DNA from: Bacteroidales bacterium
GTDB taxonomy: Bacteria > Bacteroidota > Bacteroidia > Bacteroidales > UBA932
Length of the DNA stretch: 60,353 bases
Direction: 5' to 3'
Assembly (NCBI GenBank): GCA_023667095.1
Contig: JAMPAT010000022.1
Location: 1-60,353 of the forward strand
In this document: positions 56,114 through 60,353 of the stretch, piece by piece
Position numbering within the stretch: the stretch's first letter is position 1
Layout: every line of letters starts with the position of its first letter
Notes under the pieces: model-generated
What the model was told of the DNA's origin: nothing
Seen by the model: the letters and a program-made list of their open reading frames with translations, nothing else
Databases searched by the model: none
Position numbers and translations under genes: made by a program

Positions 56114-59100
56114 ATGAGAATATTTAAGACTATATCAAAGATATGTGCATCAGCCTTGGCTTTCTCCATGCTTTTCGGATGCGAGCAGGACAATCTGGTC
56201 AAGCCTCATGCCCTTCTGTCCGAGTCAAGCCTTACATTCAAGGCTATCGGTGCTGAGCCTCAGCTGCTGACCATCGCTTCTGATGAAGCATGGATAGTAG
56301 ATGCTCCTGAATGGATCAACGTAGATCCAATGTCTGGTTCTTCGACTGTAAAAGTGACTGTTACTGTCGATGACAATGTCGACAGCAAAGGAGTCATGGC
56401 TCCTCCAAGGGAAGGAATCATCACAATTGCTGCTGCACGTGACGGGTATTCAATCGAGACCGTCATCTATCAGAAAGGAGACAACTATATCGGAATCAAG
56501 GAATATTCTGTTACTGAAACCGCTGCTCTCAATGATAATGACAAGGCTAAAGTGACAGGTGGCTATGTAACCGCTATTGCTTCAGAGGGATTTGTCGTTA
56601 CTGACGGGACAACATTGATGTATGTTACCTCAAATGAAAAAGTGGCTGTAGGTGACCAGCTCTTTTTCAATGGCAGCAAGACCACTGTTGGCGGAATGCC
56701 TGTCTTTATCGGAGATGAAGTTGAAGTCCTTTCTTCAAAGGAAGTAACATATCCTGAAGCTGAGGATATTACATCAAAGATTGATTCCTATTCCTCTAAC
56801 AAGGTTGCCCTGGTTTCTGTTTCCGGAACAGTTGTCGGCAGCAGCCTTAAAAATATCCCAGGTTCACCAGCAAAGGGAGTCACTCTCTATAAGCCGCATG
56901 ACAGCATCGGGCTTTCTGAGGTAAATATGCATAAGGTAGTCTTGACCGGTTACTATATAGGGACAGAATCCAACGCATTGAATATTGTCGTGGTCTCTTT
57001 CGAGGACAATGGTATAGACGACAATATCGGTGTTGAACTGCCGTTCAAGGATGATTTCAGCTGGCTTACTCCAATGATTCAGAAATATAATGCTTCCAAT
57101 GCAAATCAGGTAGGCAATACCATCACAGGTTATGATGCCTGGGCGGATGCAATTAAATGTACAGCTCCTAATGTCTATACAGCTGAGCCGTTCAAGTCTG
57201 AGTTCCAGAAGGCATTTACTGATATGGGATACAAGGACCTCAATCCTAAGAACCAGGTAATTTATGCCCAGGATACCTATCTGAAATTCAACAAGACAGG
57301 CGACAATTCCCGTACTGCATTGCAGTTGCCTTATTTCAAGCTGGGTGTGCCTACAGATATTCTCATTGAGTTCGATTGGGCTTGCATGATACAAGGTGAC
57401 GGTAAATTGGACGACAACAAGATGAAGCTTGTCATTATGGAAGGGGACGGTGAGTTCGAAAATGGGACAAAGATAAGTGATGAAATTGAGACGGACCAGA
57501 AGTCTTCGGAGAATTTCAAATGGACTCATGCTGCAGTCAAGGTAAAGAATGTTACAACTGCAACAGGAATAGCACTTGTAAAAAGTCCTGCAGTAAGCGA
57601 AGACGGCACAGTGGATTTGACTGGCAAATCCATCGGACGTTTCTTTATTGACAATATTGAAGTCATGAATGCAGCAGATGCAGTACCTTCCACTATTTCG
57701 GTCGGCGGAATAGAGAACAATTCAATTGCATTCGACGGAACACCTGACGGACCGGCCACATTCACAGTAACTTCTGACAAGGCCTATTCGCTAACTGCAA
57801 GTGCAAGATGGTTCTCGATTGATGTTACGGAAGGCGATGCATACATGACAAAGACTGTTACAGTGACATGTGAACCAAGTGATTTGAGTACTCTCCGTCA
57901 GGGGACTATCGTTATAAAGTCTGGAACTACGACACAGGTGATATCTGTATTCCAGTCAGCTGCCGGCCAGGAACTTGCTCCGTTCGTTTCGCTTACCACC
58001 GGAAATTCAGTCACTGTCCTTGGAGAAGGCGACAGCTTCACAGCTACAGTGCAGACAAATGCTGACTACAAGGTGGAGATTCTTGACAGCTGGCTTACAG
58101 AAGCCGAGGTTCCTGCGACAAAGGCCCGTGTGGACTATTTCGACCATACATTTGATGCGGCAGTAAACCTGACCGGTGAAGCGCGTACAGGAAAAATCCG
58201 CTTCTACAATGACAAGGCAAATATAGAGACTGTGCTTACTGTCAAGCAGGAGAACTTCGAACCGAGAATCACTGTTACTCCAAAGTCAAATATCTATCCT
58301 GGAATCAGTGGAATTGGCGGAACTGTGACTTTCAACATTGATGCAAATATTCCGTTCAATGTATCGGCAGATGCGTCATGGGTCAAATTGCCTGTTTCAC
58401 AGGGCGTTGCTGGAACTTTTGATGTCCCTGTCGCTTTTGAGGCCAATACATCTGCTTCGGCAAGGTCTGCAAAGGTAACATTTACCAATGAGCAATATTC
58501 ATACAGCCTTGTCCTGGATGTCAGCCAGTATGCAGCTGGAGTTATCTTTGCCGATGACTTCTCATGGCTCGCTCCGCTTGTAAAGGCTGTCAATCCTGAT
58601 GGTTCTAAAAATTACGATACTGTCGGTAAGCATGATTTGAAGGCTGAGGCTCCTAATATCTATGGAACGGCTGCCTTGAAAGCAGCATTTGTCCCTCTTT
58701 GCAATCAGATTGGATACTATATTCCTGGTAAGGCAGATGGTGCAAATGATGTCCTTTATCTCCAGGACTGCTATATCAAGCTTGGCAAGACAAGTAGCAA
58801 TAGCCAGACTTCATTTACTCTTCCTTCTATGGATCCTGCCGGAAAATCAATGACAATTTCATTTGACTGGGCAAGGATGGAGCAGGGAGACGGTACGATA
58901 GACAACTATACCTTGACTTTGATGATTGAAGGAAACGGTACATTCGAAAATGGAACCAAGTACAGCGATGAACTTTCAACTAAACAGCAAAAGGGTGAAA
59001 TGTTCTGGAGCAATTATTCTGTGAAAGTTTCCGGTGCAGACAAGGATACAAGGATAACCTTTGTACCTACTGCATTGCTTGATAAGACTACTGGAACAAT

Positions 59101-59164
59101 TGACTATAAAGTTTCAGGAGGAAAACGTGCTTTCTATGACAATATCGTTGTGAAAGTAGACTGA
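56114..59164 (+). CDS. BACON-domain surface lipoprotein with a duplicated DDFSWL module
   Basis: 1016 residues, lipobox LFGCEQ (Cys ~23). Order: BACON domain (~30-125), an OB-like domain (~130-225, GYVTAIASEGFVVTDG), a ~200-residue module starting DDFSWLTP (~313), two to three more BACON-like domains (~525-810), then a second copy of the module starting DDFSWLAP (~814) to the end. The two copies share NxYxxxxxKxxF, YLQDxYxK, FDWAxMxQGDG and GxFENGTKxSDE. BACON domains are thought to bind carbohydrate or mucin. The duplicated module is probably the ligand-binding part. Last gene of locus 3. Confidence 0.85.
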   Translation: MRIFKTISKICASALAFSMLFGCEQDNLVKPHALLSESSLTFKAIGAEPQLLTIASDEAWIVDAPEWINVDPMSGSSTVKVTVTVDDNVDSKGVMAPPREGIITIAAARDGYSIETVIYQKGDNYIGIKEYSVTETAALNDNDKAKVTGGYVTAIASEGFVVTDGTTLMYVTSNEKVAVGDQLFFNGSKTTVGGMPVFIGDEVEVLSSKEVTYPEAEDITSKIDSYSSNKVALVSVSGTVVGSSLKNIPGSPAKGVTLYKPHDSIGLSEVNMHKVVLTGYYIGTESNALNIVVVSFEDNGIDDNIGVELPFKDDFSWLTPMIQKYNASNANQVGNTITGYDAWADAIKCTAPNVYTAEPFKSEFQKAFTDMGYKDLNPKNQVIYAQDTYLKFNKTGDNSRTALQLPYFKLGVPTDILIEFDWACMIQGDGKLDDNKMKLVIMEGDGEFENGTKISDEIETDQKSSENFKWTHAAVKVKNVTTATGIALVKSPAVSEDGTVDLTGKSIGRFFIDNIEVMNAADAVPSTISVGGIENNSIAFDGTPDGPATFTVTSDKAYSLTASARWFSIDVTEGDAYMTKTVTVTCEPSDLSTLRQGTIVIKSGTTTQVISVFQSAAGQELAPFVSLTTGNSVTVLGEGDSFTATVQTNADYKVEILDSWLTEAEVPATKARVDYFDHTFDAAVNLTGEARTGKIRFYNDKANIETVLTVKQENFEPRITVTPKSNIYPGISGIGGTVTFNIDANIPFNVSADASWVKLPVSQGVAGTFDVPVAFEANTSASARSAKVTFTNEQYSYSLVLDVSQYAAGVIFADDFSWLAPLVKAVNPDGSKNYDTVGKHDLKAEAPNIYGTAALKAAFVPLCNQIGYYIPGKADGANDVLYLQDCYIKLGKTSSNSQTSFTLPSMDPAGKSMTISFDWARMEQGDGTIDNYTLTLMIEGNGTFENGTKYSDELSTKQQKGEMFWSNYSVKVSGADKDTRITFVPTALLDKTTGTIDYKVSGGKRAFYDNIVVKVD

Positions 59165-59186
59165 TTCTCCTAAAATAGAACCAATG

Positions 59187-59217
59187 CCAGGCGGTCCATA
59201 TGGGGCCGCCTGGTTTT
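59187..59217 (+). terminator. Rho-independent terminator of locus 3
   Basis: CCAGGCGG (59187-59194) and CCGCCTGG (59206-59213) form a perfect eight-pair stem with TTTTATT after it. Confidence 0.85.
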
Positions 59218-59301
59218 ATTATATCCATCTTTTCCTGTTTTCGTCACTTTTTGATGGTAAAATTTTTATTGCTTGAAAATCAATGATCTACCTTTATGAA
59301 A

Positions 59302-59626
59302 TTTGGCAATTTGGGTAACGCGGAGTAAATTTGCGTATGTTTGTCAACCGTAGCAAGAATAAATCTGGTACAGTTAGCGTTCGCGTCCTCCAAAAACGAG
59401 GTCGCAATAATGTTCTTGTCAAGAGTTTCGGTAGTTTCCGCGATGAAAAGGAGATTGAGCGGTTGCTGTAAATGGCCAACTATGACTTGACAACCGATAA
59501 GGCTCGGAACTCGTCAAAACCATGTATGCCATAGCATACGCAACCCACGGACACATAACGCCCTTAAAAGTCATGCTTCTCATGGAGCCAGAGCAGCAGG
59601 AGCTATTTCAGATTGTCAATGACTGA
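59302..59626 (+). mobile_element. Remnant of an IS1634-like insertion sequence
   Basis: A promoter (TTTG 59302-59305, TAAATTTG 59326-59333, spacer 20) leads directly into ATG 59337, which opens MFVNRSKNKSGTVSVRVLQK and stops at 59471 after 44 codons. This is the N-terminus typical of IS1634-family transposases. A second fragment (59506-59626: TMYAIAYATHGHITPLKVML to FQIVND) looks like the matching C-terminus. The whole catalytic middle is missing, so the element is dead. No terminal repeats were found. The start codon follows the -7 box by only three bases. Confidence 0.65.
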
Positions 59627-60042
59627 GAAAATCGAGAATTGTGTAAAGCATGGCGAAAACAGGAAATAGATTTCTTGATTTGGCTTTACTGTGATTTATA
59701 TGGCTATAGGAGGATGTTATTACAGAATATCCCAGGTATTCTCAGGCCAAGATAATCCGTGTGCCGATAAGTCCTATATGACATTCTGTAGCTGCTGTCA
59801 AAGATTGCACTTCCATGGATATTCAGAAGTGTCTGCTTCCTATACAGCTGCAGGCTGAGCTGGTGTCTGGTTTTGACTTTACGTCTGCTGGAGTGCAGTG
59901 CTGGGAAACGTGTCGTTTCGTCCTGTATATGTGCATTGCAATATCAATGAATGCTATGGTTTCCAGTGTCAATTTTTTTCAGCGCATCTGGAACTTTGCT
60001 GTTCTGTATTATGTTTTCTATAAATGCTTTTGCTGATTAGAC
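59627..60042. other. Non-coding stretch after the insertion-sequence remnant
   Basis: An open frame at 59815-60036 encodes nothing recognisable and has no leader. A long open frame is also possible on the - strand at about 59700-59920, without a recognisable protein. Probably debris of inserted DNA. Confidence 0.35.
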
Positions 60043-60353
60043 GGTTCCCAATGTCCTGGAAAACGTTACATTGGGAACTATTCAAATCTGCAAAATATTG
60101 TTAATCAATCAAATACAATTTTGCTGCGTGCCCAATGGCTGAAATAATTTGCTGCTTGGCACACTACTTTTTGTAACCTATTGGTAACCAGTGATGTATG
60201 ATTTGCTGTGGTTCCCAATGTCCAAAATAATGTCACGTTGGGAACTATTCAGATTTGTAAAATTTTGTCAATCAGTTAGATACAATTTTGCTGCGTGCCC
60301 AACGGCAGAAAAAAGTTTCTGTTTGGCACGCTCTGTTTTTGTAACTTGTTGAC
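60043..60353. repeat. Two copies of a 167-bp repeat with paired hairpins, running off the window
   Basis: Copies begin at 60043 and 60210; the second is cut by the window end. Each has hairpin A, GTTCCCAATGT pairing with ACATTGGGAAC (60044-60054 with 60068-60078) or ACGTTGGGAAC (60211-60221 with 60235-60245), 13-base loops, and hairpin B, GTGCCCAA pairing with TTGGCAC (60128-60135 with 60156-60162; 60295-60302 with 60323-60329). Loops differ while stems are kept, including an A-T to G-T change in hairpin A. No coding potential. Confidence 0.8.

Noticed and set aside
59815..60036. Open frame of 73 codons near the right end
   Set aside because: No similarity, no ribosome entry or promoter, and it ends beside the repeat array.
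60043..60353. CRISPR array at the right edge
   Set aside because: The repeated unit is 167 bases with changes along its length, not short identical repeats separated by unique spacers.
1..60353. tRNA or rRNA genes
   Set aside because: I looked through the gaps between genes for cloverleaf-like sequence and saw none.

Overview
The window comes from a member of the Bacteroidales (phylum Bacteroidota). The evidence is three SusC/SusD pairs with lipoprotein partners, an ECF sigma/FecR pair next to one of them, many lipobox signal peptides, and repeated promoter motifs of the Bacteroidota type (TTTG, about 19-23 bases, TAnnTTTG). The genus cannot be fixed from this sequence. Almost everything reads on the + strand; the one clear gene on the - strand is an AraC-type regulator at 3151-4011.

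Layout. 1-2172: tail of an Rpn-type nuclease gene, a gene-poor stretch, a small membrane protein and a split ThrE-type exporter. 2243-4011: a LysR regulator facing an AraC regulator. 4083-10116: a tripartite RND efflux operon (adaptor, pump, outer-membrane channel) divergent from the AraC gene, with a structured leader and a good terminator. 10153-13404: pnuC, a BadF-type sugar kinase, recR and mntP, ending in a strong terminator. 13460-27801: polysaccharide utilisation locus 1 (GH3, two clan GH-N beta-helix enzymes, SusC, SusD, fimbrillin/FISUMP lipoprotein, unknown lipoprotein). 27931-31878: housekeeping block (corA, rpsA, rnz). 31902-47185: locus 2 (ECF sigma factor, a 147-bp tandem repeat array, FecR anti-sigma, SusC with STN domain, SusD, DOMON/CBM9-like lipoprotein, GH31, DUF4832 protein, acyltransferase-like membrane protein, DUF5106 thioredoxin-like lipoprotein, GH109-type enzyme). 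47346-48458: a GH73/LysM hydrolase. 48925-59164: locus 3 (metallophosphoesterase lipoprotein, SusC, SusD, BACON lipoprotein). 59187-60353: terminator, decayed insertion sequence, and the start of a 167-bp structured repeat array.

How the parts fit. Each locus has the usual design: a TonB-dependent SusC/SusD pair imports oligosaccharides, surface lipoproteins capture glycan, and periplasmic or surface enzymes trim it. Locus 2 also carries a trans-envelope switch: the STN domain of SusC should signal through FecR to release the sigma factor.

The most striking observation is three guanine runs of 8 or 9 bases, one at the 5' side of each locus. Two interrupt coding sequences (clan GH-N enzyme at 16694-16701, SusC at 34800-34808), and in both cases loss of a single G restores a full-length secreted protein. 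The third lies in the leader of the metallophosphoesterase gene (48702-48709). This suggests slipped-strand phase variation of glycan use, unless the runs are homopolymer sequencing errors. Other structure the genes do not explain: the 147-bp repeats between sigma and anti-sigma, the paired-hairpin repeats at the right edge, an inverted repeat around the locus 3 promoter, and promoters fused to terminator hairpins before corA, rpsA and the GH31 gene.
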